NCBI RefSeq assembly: GCF_001598415.1
Contig: NZ_BCYX01000001.1
Coordinates: 372,001-436,000 of the forward strand
Source of the DNA: Sphingomonas mali NBRC 15500
GTDB lineage: Bacteria; Pseudomonadota; Alphaproteobacteria; Sphingomonadales; Sphingomonadaceae
Direction: 5' to 3'
DNA: 64,000 bases
The translations under genes and the position numbers were made by a program. This document shows, piece by piece, positions 35,146 to 43,515 of the stretch; position 1 is the first letter of the stretch, and each line of letters opens with the position of its first letter. The notes under the pieces are model-generated. The model made no database searches. It worked only from the letters and a program-made list of their open reading frames with translations, and was not told where the DNA came from.

Positions 35146-35796
35146 TCACTTCCCCTTCGCCAACACGATATGCAGCGCGCGCTCGCCCATCACCTGCTCG
35201 GTCGGGGCATAGCCGAGGGCGCGCAGGTCGATCCCCTGGAACATCGCTTCTCCCTGCCCCAGTACGACCGGCGACACGGCGTAATGGAGTTCGTCGATCA
35301 ATCCGGCCTGAAGATATTGCCGCACGGTCGACACGCCCCCGCCGATCTTGACGTCGAGGTCGCCGGCCGCGGCGCGCGCCTGCTCGAGCGCACTCTCGAT
35401 CCCGTCGGTGACGAAGATGAAGGTCGTCCCGCCCTCCATCTCGATCGGCGGATGCGGATGATGCGTCAGAATGTAGGTCGGCGCATGGTAAGGCGGATTG
35501 TCGCCCCACCAGCCCTTCCAGTCGGTCCCGTTCCACTCGCCGCGGATCGGGCCGTACATGTTGCGGCCCAGGATGAACGCGCCGAAGCCGGTCATCGCGC
35601 GCTCGCCGAAATCGTTGTCGATCCCGGTCTCGCCGTCCCCTTTTCCGATCATGGTCTGGAAGAAGCGCGTCGGGAAGAACCAGCCGTGCACCTCTCGGCC
35701 GTTCTTGCCGAGCGGATCATCCAGGCTCTGCTCGGGTCCGGCACCGAACCCATCAACCGATACCGAAAACGCGCCGACACGTACCTTACCCATCAT
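35146..35796 (-). CDS. Dihydrofolate reductase-family protein (RibD C-terminal fold)
   Basis: A 216-residue NADPH-dependent reductase-like protein. The opening KVRVGAFSVSVDGF, central GFGAFILGRNMYG and IGGGVSTVRQYLQAGLIDELHYAVSPVVLGQGE are typical of RibD-C/YwjB-like proteins rather than true FolA. The physiological substrate of such paralogues is unknown. GGGAGAG precedes tandem ATGs at 35796 and 35793. Second gene of the HxlR-facing operon, 11 bases after YciI. Confidence 0.88.
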   Translation of the reverse strand: MMGKVRVGAFSVSVDGFGAGPEQSLDDPLGKNGREVHGWFFPTRFFQTMIGKGDGETGIDNDFGERAMTGFGAFILGRNMYGPIRGEWNGTDWKGWWGDNPPYHAPTYILTHHPHPPIEMEGGTTFIFVTDGIESALEQARAAAGDLDVKIGGGVSTVRQYLQAGLIDELHYAVSPVVLGQGEAMFQGIDLRALGYAPTEQVMGERALHIVLAKGK

Positions 35797-35807
35797 CTCT
35801 CTCCCAC

Positions 35808-36182
35808 TCACGGCCGCTCGATGAAATCGATCGGACGCACTTCGATTCCGCCGCGCCCGAATTTGTCGCCGAGATGCGTTCCCGGATGCAGCTTCGCGAT
35901 CTCGACCGCCCCGTCGATATCATCGGCCTCGACAATGAAGAAGGCGCCGAACGGCTCCGGGGTGACGGCATAGGGGCCGGCGGCGTCGACCACGGCGCCG
36001 CTTTCGACGCGCAAGGTCCGCGACTGCTCAGGCATGCCGAGCGCGCCGATCAGTTCGACCTTGCCGCTCGCCTTCAGCGCCGCATCGTGCGGAGCACAGA
36101 TCGCGCCGATCTCCTCGAAATCCGCGGGCTTCAGTTCGGCGAAGCGCGCTGATTCGTAATGGCAAAGGCACAGGAACTTCAT
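35808..36182 (-). CDS. YciI-family protein
   Basis: A 124-residue ferredoxin-fold YciI/YCII-domain protein (PF03795), single domain. The family usually has a His-Asp pair; here the CAPHDAAL segment (about 29-36) provides it, and PEPFGAFFIVEADDIDGAVEIAKLHPG is the conserved core. Members may act as small hydrolases or ligand binders; function is unproven. GAGGAGG lies 5 bases before ATG. First gene of the operon, directly after the HxlR operator region. Confidence 0.85.
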   Translation of the reverse strand: MKFLCLCHYESARFAELKPADFEEIGAICAPHDAALKASGKVELIGALGMPEQSRTLRVESGAVVDAAGPYAVTPEPFGAFFIVEADDIDGAVEIAKLHPGTHLGDKFGRGGIEVRPIDFIERP

Positions 36183-36202
36183 CGCATCCTCCTCGCAAAA
36201 CT

Positions 36203-36219
36203 GCTTGCATATCGCAAGC
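36203..36219. promoter_or_regulatory. HxlR-type operator, site 1
   Basis: Inverted repeat GCTTGC-ATATC-GCAAGC. A second near-copy (36246-36260) lies 43 bases away, centre to centre. Both are between the divergent YciI operon and the hxlR gene, as expected for a repressor acting on both promoters. Confidence 0.6.
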
Positions 36220-36245
36220 GGTATGTGCGTCGGCTAAATTAAGCA

Positions 36246-36260
36246 GTTGCATATTGCAAG
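36246..36260. promoter_or_regulatory. HxlR-type operator, site 2
   Basis: Inverted repeat TTGC-ATATT-GCAA (GTTGCATATTGCAAG), matching site 1 in the half-site TTGCATAT. It lies 22 bases before the hxlR start, followed by a run of seven T, and would block the regulator's own promoter. Confidence 0.6.
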
Positions 36261-36281
36261 CAGTTTTTTTACATTGCTCCC

Positions 36282-36776
36282 ATGGCTGAAGCGATGCGGT
36301 CGGGATGCCCGATCAATCTATCGATGGAGACCCTGGGCGATCGCTGGAGCCTGATCATCATCCGCGACATCATGTTCGGTAATCGTCGTCACTATCGCGA
36401 GTTGCTCTCGCAATCGGAGGAAGGGATCGCTTCCAACATCCTGGCCGACCGTCTGAAAAAGCTGATGGAACGCGGCCTGCTGACGCGCGCCGACGACCCC
36501 AGCCACAAGCAGAAGGCGATCTACAGCCTGACCGAACCGGCAATCCAGCTGCTGCCGGTGCTCGCCCAGCTCGGCGCCTGGGGCCGGCGCCATTTGCCGA
36601 CAACGCCCGAGCTCGCGATTCGCGCGCAATTGCTCGAGGAAGGCGGGCCGCCTTTATGGGAGGCGTTCATGGCCGAGCTGCGCCATGAACATCTCGGCAC
36701 GCCATTGCCGCCGAACCACGAACCGGTATTGCCGCGATTGACCGCCGCGTACGAAGCGTTGGCTAATTGCGCCTGA
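36282..36776 (+). CDS. HxlR-family transcriptional regulator
   Basis: A 164-residue winged-helix regulator. The HxlR core runs from CPINLSMETLGDRWSLIIIRDIMFG (9-33) through the recognition region ASNILADRLKKLMERGLLTR. Cys-9 near the N-terminus is conserved in the family and in some members senses electrophiles or aldehydes by oxidation. A C-terminal extension (about 110-164) is beyond the minimal domain. It is divergent from, and likely represses, the YciI-reductase-GST-DUF1993 operon through the two palindromes upstream. Confidence 0.9.
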   Translation: MAEAMRSGCPINLSMETLGDRWSLIIIRDIMFGNRRHYRELLSQSEEGIASNILADRLKKLMERGLLTRADDPSHKQKAIYSLTEPAIQLLPVLAQLGAWGRRHLPTTPELAIRAQLLEEGGPPLWEAFMAELRHEHLGTPLPPNHEPVLPRLTAAYEALANCA

Positions 36777-36816
36777 CCGGCGATACAGCGCGCCGGAATT
36801 TCCTGGAGAGACTCGC

Positions 36817-37983
36817 ATGCCCACCGGCCGATCGTTGCGGATGATGAGCGCGGCCTTGGCGCTGCTCGCGATCGGCGCCACCGATCGGCCGCAACGCGTG
36901 TACAATACGCTCGACAATCGCAACCTGTCGGAATCGACCGTCGACAACATCGTCCAGCGGATGATGACGGCGAACCATGTCACCGGTCTCGGCGTCGCGG
37001 TGATCCGCAAGGGCAAGATCGTCTTCATCAAGAGCTACGGCTATGCCTCGCTGGAGAACAAGGCGCCGCTGACGCCGGCGACGATCATGCCCGGTGCGTC
37101 GCTGACCAAGGCGACTTTCGCCTGGATGTTGATGCAATTGGTCGCTGAAGGAAAAGTCGATCTCGACAAGCCGATCGATCAATATCTGGCCAAGCCATTG
37201 CCCGACTATGACGCTTATGCGGATCTCAAGGGCGACGAGCGCTGGCGCAAGCTGACCTTGCGGATATTGATGAACCATAGCAGCGGCTTCGCCAATTTCC
37301 GCTTCTTCGAGGACGACAAGAAGCTGCGTTTCCATCGCGATCCCGGCACCCGCTACGGCTATTCGGGCGAAGGCGTCCATTTGGCTCAGTTCGTCCTCGA
37401 ACAGGGCTTGGGGATCGATGTCGGCAAGGAAATCCAGACGCGAGTGTTCGACCGTTTCCGGATGGGCGATACGTCGATGACCTGGCGCGACAGCTACGAA
37501 GGCCGTTTTGCCTATGGCTACACCGCGGACGGTCAACGCCAGCCTTTTGCGCATCGAGGCAAAGTCGACGTTGCCGGATCGATGTCTACGACCCTGGCCG
37601 ACTGGGCGCGTTTTCTCGCCGCGGTGTCGCGGAGCGACGGGCTGGGGGTCGCCGCGCATACGGCGATGGTCCGCCCCACGATCTGGATCGACAGCCCCAC
37701 CCAGTTTCCGACACTGCGCAACGATCGCACCAATCGCTGGAAAGGCATGAAGCTGGGCTATGGCGTCGGCTGGGGCACGTTCGAAAGCCGGTTCGGCCAT
37801 GCTTATTTCAAGGAGGGGCATGACGACGGCACGGAGAATTACGCGATGTGCGTCGACACGCGGCAGAGCTGCATCCTGCTGATGGCCAACGACAACCGCG
37901 CGGCGGCGATCTTCGTGCCGCTGACCAACCAATTGCTTGGGCCGGTCGGCCTTCCCGCCGAATGGGAAGGCTACCAACCCTAG
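36817..37983 (+). CDS. Exported serine hydrolase (class C beta-lactamase fold)
   Basis: A 388-residue protein with a hydrophobic N-terminus (SLRMMSAALALLAIGAT) that probably directs export. The penicillin-binding-protein fold motifs are present: SLTK (S-x-x-K, about 93-96) and Y-S-G in TRYGYSGEG (about 192); a third H/K-T-G motif is not clear, with EGHDDGTEN near the end as candidate. Such proteins are mainly esterases or peptidases and not resistance enzymes. GGAGAG lies 6-7 bases upstream of ATG. It ends before a long palindrome shared with the convergent aldo/keto reductase. Confidence 0.85.
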   Translation: MPTGRSLRMMSAALALLAIGATDRPQRVYNTLDNRNLSESTVDNIVQRMMTANHVTGLGVAVIRKGKIVFIKSYGYASLENKAPLTPATIMPGASLTKATFAWMLMQLVAEGKVDLDKPIDQYLAKPLPDYDAYADLKGDERWRKLTLRILMNHSSGFANFRFFEDDKKLRFHRDPGTRYGYSGEGVHLAQFVLEQGLGIDVGKEIQTRVFDRFRMGDTSMTWRDSYEGRFAYGYTADGQRQPFAHRGKVDVAGSMSTTLADWARFLAAVSRSDGLGVAAHTAMVRPTIWIDSPTQFPTLRNDRTNRWKGMKLGYGVGWGTFESRFGHAYFKEGHDDGTENYAMCVDTRQSCILLMANDNRAAAIFVPLTNQLLGPVGLPAEWEGYQP

Positions 37984-38006
37984 CGGCTTATTCAGTTTCG
38001 CTGTCA

Positions 38007-38085
38007 CGGTGCCGGCCCGCTCCCCCACCCGGCCGCCCATATCATACCCTGTTGGGCGGCCGGGTGGGGGAGCGGGCTGGCACCG
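38007..38085. terminator. Very long palindrome between convergent genes
   Basis: Arms of 33 bases (38007-38039 and 38053-38085) differ at one position only (a G-T pair) around a 13-base loop. The stem is nearly all G and C (CCGGCCCGCTCCCCCACCCGG region). It lies between the stops of the serine hydrolase and the aldo/keto reductase, so bidirectional termination is likely, but the length and near-perfection also suggest a mobile palindromic repeat. Confidence 0.7.
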
Positions 38086-38093
38086 CAACCGTT

Positions 38094-39092
38094 TCAGCCC
38101 CGCTCGCTGTCGAGCGAGGCCATGCCGTGCGGCGGAAAGCGATCGCCGCGCACCGCGTCGCGCGGCACCGCCGCCTCGATCGCCGCAAGATCCTCGGCAC
38201 TGAGCGTCACGTCGAGCGCGCCGAGGGCTTCCTGCAACCGCGTGCGGGTCTTGGCCCCGACCAGCGGCACGATGTCGCGTCCCTTTGCTGCGACCCAGGC
38301 GATGGCGAGCTGCGCGGTCGTGATGCCCTTGGCATCGGCAATCGCCTTCAGCCGGTCCGCAATCTGCAGATTGGCCTCGATATTGCCCGCCTGGAAGCGC
38401 GGCGAGTGTGCGCGAAAATCGCCCGACTGCGCGCCGCTTGACGCCTGCCAATGCCCGCTGATCAACCCGCGTGACAGCACGCCGTAAGCGGTGACGCCAA
38501 TCCCGAGTTCACGCAGCGTCGGGAAAATGCTGTCTTCGGGGCCGCGGTTGACCAAGGCATATTCGATTTGCAGGTCGACGATCGGGTGCACCGCGGCGGC
38601 GCGATGGATCGTCTCCGACCCCATCTCGGACAGGCCAATATGGCGAACATAGCCTGCCTGCACCATCTCGGCGATCGCACCGATCGTCTCCTCGATCGGC
38701 ACATCGGGATCGAGCCGCGCGGGGCGGTAGATGTCGATATGGTCCACCCGCAGCCGCTGCAGCGTGTAATGGAGGAAGTTCTTCGTCGAGCGCGGGCTCG
38801 CATCGAAGCCGATGAACGCCCCTGCCGGGTCGCGCAGCCCGCCATATTTGACGCTGAGTTGATAAGCGTCGCGCGGCAGGCCGGCGATCGCGTCGCCAAT
38901 CAGCATCTCATTATGGCCCTGGCCATAGAAGTCCCCGGTGTCGAGCAACGTCACGCCGGCGTCGAGCGCGGCGTGGATCGTCGCGATCGCCTCGTCGCGA
39001 TCCGCGGGACCGTATGCGCCCGACATGCCCATACAGCCCAATCCGATCGCGGAGGTCATCGGGCCAGTGGCGCCAAGTTTTCGGTGTTCCAT
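38094..39092 (-). CDS. Aldo/keto reductase, catalytic His replaced
   Basis: A 332-residue TIM-barrel oxidoreductase of the aldo/keto reductase family. Asp and Tyr of the tetrad are in LLDTGDFYGQG (about 50-58) and Lys in LSVKYGG (about 81). The segment that normally carries the catalytic His (Y-x-Q-H-R-x-D-P) reads YRPARLDP, with Ala at the His position; this variant is also seen in a recognised subgroup, so the enzyme may still work with altered chemistry. NADPH-binding residues near the C-terminus (GAKTRTRLQEAL) are kept. Divergent from its likely LysR regulator. Confidence 0.9.
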   Translation of the reverse strand: MEHRKLGATGPMTSAIGLGCMGMSGAYGPADRDEAIATIHAALDAGVTLLDTGDFYGQGHNEMLIGDAIAGLPRDAYQLSVKYGGLRDPAGAFIGFDASPRSTKNFLHYTLQRLRVDHIDIYRPARLDPDVPIEETIGAIAEMVQAGYVRHIGLSEMGSETIHRAAAVHPIVDLQIEYALVNRGPEDSIFPTLRELGIGVTAYGVLSRGLISGHWQASSGAQSGDFRAHSPRFQAGNIEANLQIADRLKAIADAKGITTAQLAIAWVAAKGRDIVPLVGAKTRTRLQEALGALDVTLSAEDLAAIEAAVPRDAVRGDRFPPHGMASLDSERG

Positions 39093-39167
39093 GGGTCAAA
39101 CTCCTTTTCGAGCCTCTATATGCAGCCGCGAATACCGTACGATAAGCCGTGACAACCGAAACGGCCC

Positions 39168-39183
39168 GTGCGAAATTTCGTAC
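39168..39183. promoter_or_regulatory. Palindrome at LysR gene start, likely operator
   Basis: GTGCGAAATTTCGTAC is a 16-base near-perfect palindrome (one mismatch) ending 1 base before the ATG at 39185. It contains a T-N11-A type half-site arrangement suitable for a LysR protein. Its position on the start codon would give autorepression. Confidence 0.4.
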
Positions 39184-39184
39184 A

Positions 39185-40084
39185 ATGGCAACTCCCAATC
39201 TCGACGATTTCGCGCAATTCGCGGCGGTGGCCGAGGCAGGCGGGTTTCGCGCCGCCGCGCAGGCGGGCAACCTCTCCGCTTCGTCCTTGTCGGAGGCGGT
39301 GCGCCGCCTCGAAAGCGACCTCGGCATCCGCTTGCTCAACCGCACCACGCGCAGCGTCACCCCGACCGAGGCCGGCCAAAGGCTGCTCGAGCGATTGGCG
39401 CCGGCATTGGCGGAGCTCGCGCATGCGGCCGACGATCTCGTCGCCGACAGCGGCCGGATCAGCGGCACGCTGCGCCTCAACGTCCCCGGCATCGTCGCCT
39501 GGCACGTCTTGCCGCCGATCGCCGCGCAATTCCTGACCGCGCACCCGGGCATCCGAATGGAGGTTACCGCACAGGACGAGTTGGTCGACGTCCTCGCGGC
39601 CGGATTCGACGCCGGGATCCGATATGAGGAACGCATTGATCGCGACATGATCGCGGTACCGATCGGCCCGCGCCGGCAGCGCTTCGCCTGCGTCGCCGCC
39701 CCCGCCTATCTCGATCGCCACGGTACGCCCCGGCACCCGCGCGACCTTGCCCGACACCAAAGGCTCGGCCACCGCTTCGCCAGCGGCAGGCTCGCTGCGT
39801 GGGATTTCGAACGCGGCGGTCGCCGCTATCGCATCGCTCCCGACGGGCCACTCATCGCAACGTCGATGCAGATGGAGATCGCGGCGGCGGTCGCTGGACT
39901 CGGCATAGCGGCAGGATTCGAAGAATTCTTTGCCGCCGAGCTGGCGCGCGGCACGCTGGTCGAGATTCTGAGCGACTGGATGGAGCCGTTTCCCGGACCA
40001 TCGCTTTACTATCACAGCCGCCGCTTGATGCCGGCCCCATTACGTGCCTTCATCGATTTCATTCGAACCGGGGACACGGGCTGA
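39185..40084 (+). CDS. LysR-family transcriptional regulator
   Basis: A 299-residue LTTR. The N-terminal winged HTH (4-62; AAAQAGNLSASSLSEAVRRLESDLGIRLLNRTTRSVTPTEAG) and the periplasmic-binding-like effector domain (about 90-295) are complete. A GTG at 39149 would add 12 residues but would put the palindrome inside the gene. The divergent aldo/keto reductase is its probable target. This HTH has the SVTPTEAG signature of the CrgA-like branch, often linked to oxidoreductases. Confidence 0.9.
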   Translation: MATPNLDDFAQFAAVAEAGGFRAAAQAGNLSASSLSEAVRRLESDLGIRLLNRTTRSVTPTEAGQRLLERLAPALAELAHAADDLVADSGRISGTLRLNVPGIVAWHVLPPIAAQFLTAHPGIRMEVTAQDELVDVLAAGFDAGIRYEERIDRDMIAVPIGPRRQRFACVAAPAYLDRHGTPRHPRDLARHQRLGHRFASGRLAAWDFERGGRRYRIAPDGPLIATSMQMEIAAAVAGLGIAAGFEEFFAAELARGTLVEILSDWMEPFPGPSLYYHSRRLMPAPLRAFIDFIRTGDTG

Positions 40085-40161
40085 CGCGGGTGTTCGCCTC
40101 GGCAACTGTCCACTTACTAGTTTCGATGGAAAGCACTTCCTAACATCTTCGCTTTACGGGC

Positions 40162-42807
40162 ATGGTCATGTCCGTTCGTCCGAGCCGATCTGTGGTCGAT
40201 GCGACGCGTTCCATCTGGGGCGCGCTGGCGCTCGACGCCGACGCCACGCCCGAGACGATCGAGGCGCGATTGCAGCGCATTGGCGAGCTCGCTTCGGTCT
40301 GGCCATTTGTCCTGTTCGCACAGATGCTCGCGCCGCTCGTCGTGGGGCTGATCGCCCATTATACCGGGCATGACGATCTGGTCCGCCTGGCGGCCCTTCG
40401 CGGCGGCGTGATCGCCGCGGCATCGCTCGCCGCTTTCGCCCAACTCAAACTCGAGATTGCGCATTTCTGGCCGACCCATGTCCAAATCCGTACTCTGTCG
40501 CTTTGTTCGGTGGCGCTAGGTGTTGGACTGTTGTCGCTGGCTCCGCTGGTCGCGGCGTTGCCGATCGGCCAATATTATCTGGCCGGATTCATCGCTGTGT
40601 TCGCGGGGGTGACGATCACCGCGATCGCGATCCATCCGCTACGCGCCGCAACGCTGGGCTTTGCCGGCGCGCTCGCCGGCATGGTGTTGATCCATACCGG
40701 GTTCGGCCTGCCGTCCGCCATCGCTTGCCTGGCGCTCGCCACGCTGGCGATCTCGACCGTGCGGCTGGCGCGCAACGACGTCGAACGCAACCGGCTCGAC
40801 GAAGCCGAGAACAGTTCGGGCCGGCTCGCCGCGCAATTGGTGCGAGAAGTCGAGGATCATGGCGATGGCTGGTTCTGGCAGACCGATCGCCACGGCCTGG
40901 TCACCTATCTGTCGGCCAAGGTCGGGCGCGAATTCGCCCGGCTCGGCGTCGAGCCGAGCGCCGGCCGGCTCAACGACATCTTCCGCATGGATACCGAAGC
41001 CGGTGACACCGAGCGCACACTGAGTTTTCATTTGTCCTCGCGCACCAGTTTTTCCGACTATTCGGTGTGCCCCGCCGCCGACGAGGATAGCGAGCGCTGG
41101 TGGTCGATCTCCGGCCGGCCGATGATCGACGAGCTTGGCCGCTTCCAGGGTTTCGTCGGGTCGGGCCGCGACCTTACCGAAAAGCGCCGATCCGAAGCCG
41201 AGATCACGCGCCTCGCGCTATTCGATGGGCTGACCGGCCTCGCCAACCGACAACGCATGCGCGCCTCGCTCGACAAGACGCTGGCGCCGCAATCGGGCCA
41301 CGCCATCACCTCGCTGTTCCTGCTCGATCTCGATCGCTTCAAGGCGGTCAACGACACGCTCGGCCATCAGATGGGCGACGCGCTGTTGAAGCAGGTCGCG
41401 CAGCGGCTGCAACGGTCGGTCGGCGAGGCCGGACTGGTCGGCCGGCTGGGCGGCGACGAATTCAAGATCGTGTTGCCCGGCGAAGGCAATCGCGACCGCC
41501 TGGGCGAGTTGGCGCGAACGGTCATCGAATCGCTGTCGCAGCCCTATTTCATCGATGGGTCGTCGATCACCATCGGCTGCTCGATCGGTATCGCGATCTC
41601 ACCCGAGGATGGCAGCGACTCTGAGACACTGGTCCGCAATGCCGACCTCGCGCTGTACGAGGCGAAGGGCGACGGGCGCGGCGTCCATCGCTTCTTCCGC
41701 AGCGAGCTGCTCGCCGGCGCCCAATCCAAGAAACAGCTCGAAGACGATCTGCGTCACGCATTGATCGGCAACCAATTCTACGTCGCCTATCAGCCCGTGG
41801 TGTCGACCCAGGGCGAGCAGATCGTCGGCTATGAGGCGCTGATCCGGTGGGACCACCCGACGCGCGGCGCGATCAGCCCTGCCGAATTCATCCCGATCGC
41901 AGAGGAATGCGGGATGATCGAAACGATCGGCGAATGGGTGCTGCGGACTGCGTGCCGCGAGGCGGCGGGCTGGCCCAATCATGTCCGGGTCGCGGTCAAC
42001 GTCTCCCCGATCCAGTTCGCCAATCCGGCGCTGCCCGCGATCGTCACTTCGGCGCTGGCCAATTCGGGCCTGGCGCCGCACCGGCTCGAGCTCGAAATCA
42101 CCGAAGGCGTGTTCGTCAACGAAACAGCCAGTTCGGAAAAGATGTTCAAGTCGCTGAAGGGGATCGGCGTGCGCCTGGCGCTCGACGATTTCGGCACCGG
42201 CTATTCGTCGCTCGGCTATCTGAAGAAAGCGCCGTTCGACAAGATCAAGATCGACCAGAGCTTCGTCCGCGGCGCCGCCGTGCCGGGCAACCGCAACGCC
42301 GCGATCATCAAGGCGATCGTGACCCTGGCCAACACGCTCTATATGGAAACGACCGCCGAAGGCGTCGAGCATCAGGACGAGGTCGAGCTGATCCGCGAAC
42401 TCGGCTGCAGCCACATCCAGGGCTATGTCTATGGCAAGCCCGCGCGCAGCGAAGAAGTCGTCCGCCAGCTCCAGGCCGCCGGTGGCCAGGCCACCCCGCT
42501 CGGCTACAAGGTCAGCCGCAGCCCGCGCTCGACGATGCTGCGTTCGGCCATCCTCGATCTCGGCGTGACCAAGGGCGAGGTCCGCATCCGCAACATCTCG
42601 TCGACCGGCGCACTGATCGATGGCATCGAATTCCCGGTCGACCCCTCGGGTGTCGACGTCCAGATCGAATTGCTCGAAGGCCAGATGTTCCCGGCGACCG
42701 TCCGCTGGGCCAAGGATGGCCGCGCGGGCTTGGAATTCGCGCAGAATTTCAACCTGGAGCGGCTCAACGCGCCGACGCCTGCGCGCAAGGCCCGCAAAGC
42801 CGGCTAA
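40162..42807 (+). CDS. Membrane-bound PAS-GGDEF-EAL-PilZ cyclic-di-GMP protein
   Basis: An 881-residue multidomain signalling protein. In order: about six N-terminal helices (45-200), a PAS-like sensor (225-340), GGDEF (345-510, RLGGDEF near 430), EAL (530-780) with YEALIRW (E558), NVSPIQF, EITEGVF and the catalytic loop DDFGTGYSSLGYL, then a C-terminal PilZ module (NISSTGALIDG). Both catalytic motifs are intact. No RxxD inhibitory site precedes GGDEF, so feedback may come through PilZ. It can in principle both make and degrade c-di-GMP. ATG at 40162 or 40168. Monocistronic. Confidence 0.92.
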   Translation: MVMSVRPSRSVVDATRSIWGALALDADATPETIEARLQRIGELASVWPFVLFAQMLAPLVVGLIAHYTGHDDLVRLAALRGGVIAAASLAAFAQLKLEIAHFWPTHVQIRTLSLCSVALGVGLLSLAPLVAALPIGQYYLAGFIAVFAGVTITAIAIHPLRAATLGFAGALAGMVLIHTGFGLPSAIACLALATLAISTVRLARNDVERNRLDEAENSSGRLAAQLVREVEDHGDGWFWQTDRHGLVTYLSAKVGREFARLGVEPSAGRLNDIFRMDTEAGDTERTLSFHLSSRTSFSDYSVCPAADEDSERWWSISGRPMIDELGRFQGFVGSGRDLTEKRRSEAEITRLALFDGLTGLANRQRMRASLDKTLAPQSGHAITSLFLLDLDRFKAVNDTLGHQMGDALLKQVAQRLQRSVGEAGLVGRLGGDEFKIVLPGEGNRDRLGELARTVIESLSQPYFIDGSSITIGCSIGIAISPEDGSDSETLVRNADLALYEAKGDGRGVHRFFRSELLAGAQSKKQLEDDLRHALIGNQFYVAYQPVVSTQGEQIVGYEALIRWDHPTRGAISPAEFIPIAEECGMIETIGEWVLRTACREAAGWPNHVRVAVNVSPIQFANPALPAIVTSALANSGLAPHRLELEITEGVFVNETASSEKMFKSLKGIGVRLALDDFGTGYSSLGYLKKAPFDKIKIDQSFVRGAAVPGNRNAAIIKAIVTLANTLYMETTAEGVEHQDEVELIRELGCSHIQGYVYGKPARSEEVVRQLQAAGGQATPLGYKVSRSPRSTMLRSAILDLGVTKGEVRIRNISSTGALIDGIEFPVDPSGVDVQIELLEGQMFPATVRWAKDGRAGLEFAQNFNLERLNAPTPARKARKAG

Positions 42808-42811
42808 GGAA

Positions 42812-42838
42812 TGCGCGACCACCTTGGGTGGCCGCGCA
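42812..42838. terminator. Hairpin between convergent genes
   Basis: TGCGCG-a-CCACC and GGTGG-c-CGCGCA form an 11-bp stem with one mismatch and a TTG loop, filling the 37-base gap between the c-di-GMP gene and the OB-fold protein gene. Confidence 0.6.
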
Positions 42839-42844
42839 CATCCT

Positions 42845-43390
42845 TCATTGCCTCGGCGCACCAGGCTGCTCCGCCGCGGATGGCGGCGGGGGCGGCAGCG
42901 CGTCGCAGGCGGCCGGCGGCGGGCCACCACGACCCGGCCCGGCTCCGCCCGGCCCGTGCCGCTCGTCGGGCCGGCCGCGATGTGGCCCGCGCCCGAACAA
43001 GGGCCCGACCGCGCGCACGCGGCCATTGCCGTCGACCAGGAACGACGCGCGCAACTGATCATTGTCATAGCGACCCTGGACGAGCAGATCCTGGCCCGCC
43101 GTCACTGCATTGTCGCCGTCGCGCCCGACATCGACCATCGTCTTGCCGCTGCCGTCGGCGATCGTGAAGCGGTCGCCATAGACTTCGGCGACCTTGCCGC
43201 GCACCGTCACCAGCCCGCCGGCGCGTTGCGCCAGCGACGCGATCGCGACGGGCCGGATCGGCGCCACCTCGACCCCGGGGCGCGTCAGCCCGACCGCGCC
43301 GGCCCCGCCCGCAGCACCGGCCGCGAGCAACGCCGCGCCGGCGATCCATAATACCACCGGGCGCCCCATCAGATTTTTCACATCGACCAT
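42845..43390 (-). CDS. Membrane-anchored OB-fold-like protein
   Basis: A 181-residue protein: a hydrophobic N-terminal segment (about 9-33, Ala/Gly-rich, signal anchor), an OB-fold-like beta domain (about 50-120; LVTVRGKVAEVYGDRFTIADG, YgiW/BOF-like), and a disordered Gly/Pro/His/Arg tail (GRGPHRGRPDERHGPGG...). Probably periplasmic. ATG at 43390 has AAGGAG 9 bases upstream. Divergent from the two-component operon, so it is a good candidate for the regulated target; a His/Pro-rich tail suggests metal or polyanion contact. Confidence 0.7.
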   Translation of the reverse strand: MVDVKNLMGRPVVLWIAGAALLAAGAAGGAGAVGLTRPGVEVAPIRPVAIASLAQRAGGLVTVRGKVAEVYGDRFTIADGSGKTMVDVGRDGDNAVTAGQDLLVQGRYDNDQLRASFLVDGNGRVRAVGPLFGRGPHRGRPDERHGPGGAGPGRGGPPPAACDALPPPPPSAAEQPGAPRQ

Positions 43391-43515
43391 CGTTCGAACT
43401 CCTTCATGATTGCGATGGTCCGAGTCGTAGCGAAGTGCGGCCACGCCCCGCTGAACCCCGCGGTTCAGTTTCGGTTTAAGCATGTGCGGTAGCTCAACGG
43501 GCGAAAGGGGCGACG

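Noticed and set aside
36817..37983. A true beta-lactamase
   Set aside because: Only the general serine-hydrolase motifs are present and the third KTG-type motif is not clear; esterase or peptidase activity is as likely.
36763..38451. A 562-codon minus-strand frame over the serine hydrolase and part of the aldo/keto reductase
   Set aside because: Antisense to a gene with clear active-site motifs, running through the long palindrome; no ribosome site.
41599..43068. A 489-codon minus-strand frame over the GGDEF-EAL-PilZ gene
   Set aside because: Antisense shadow; the plus-strand gene has all catalytic motifs intact.
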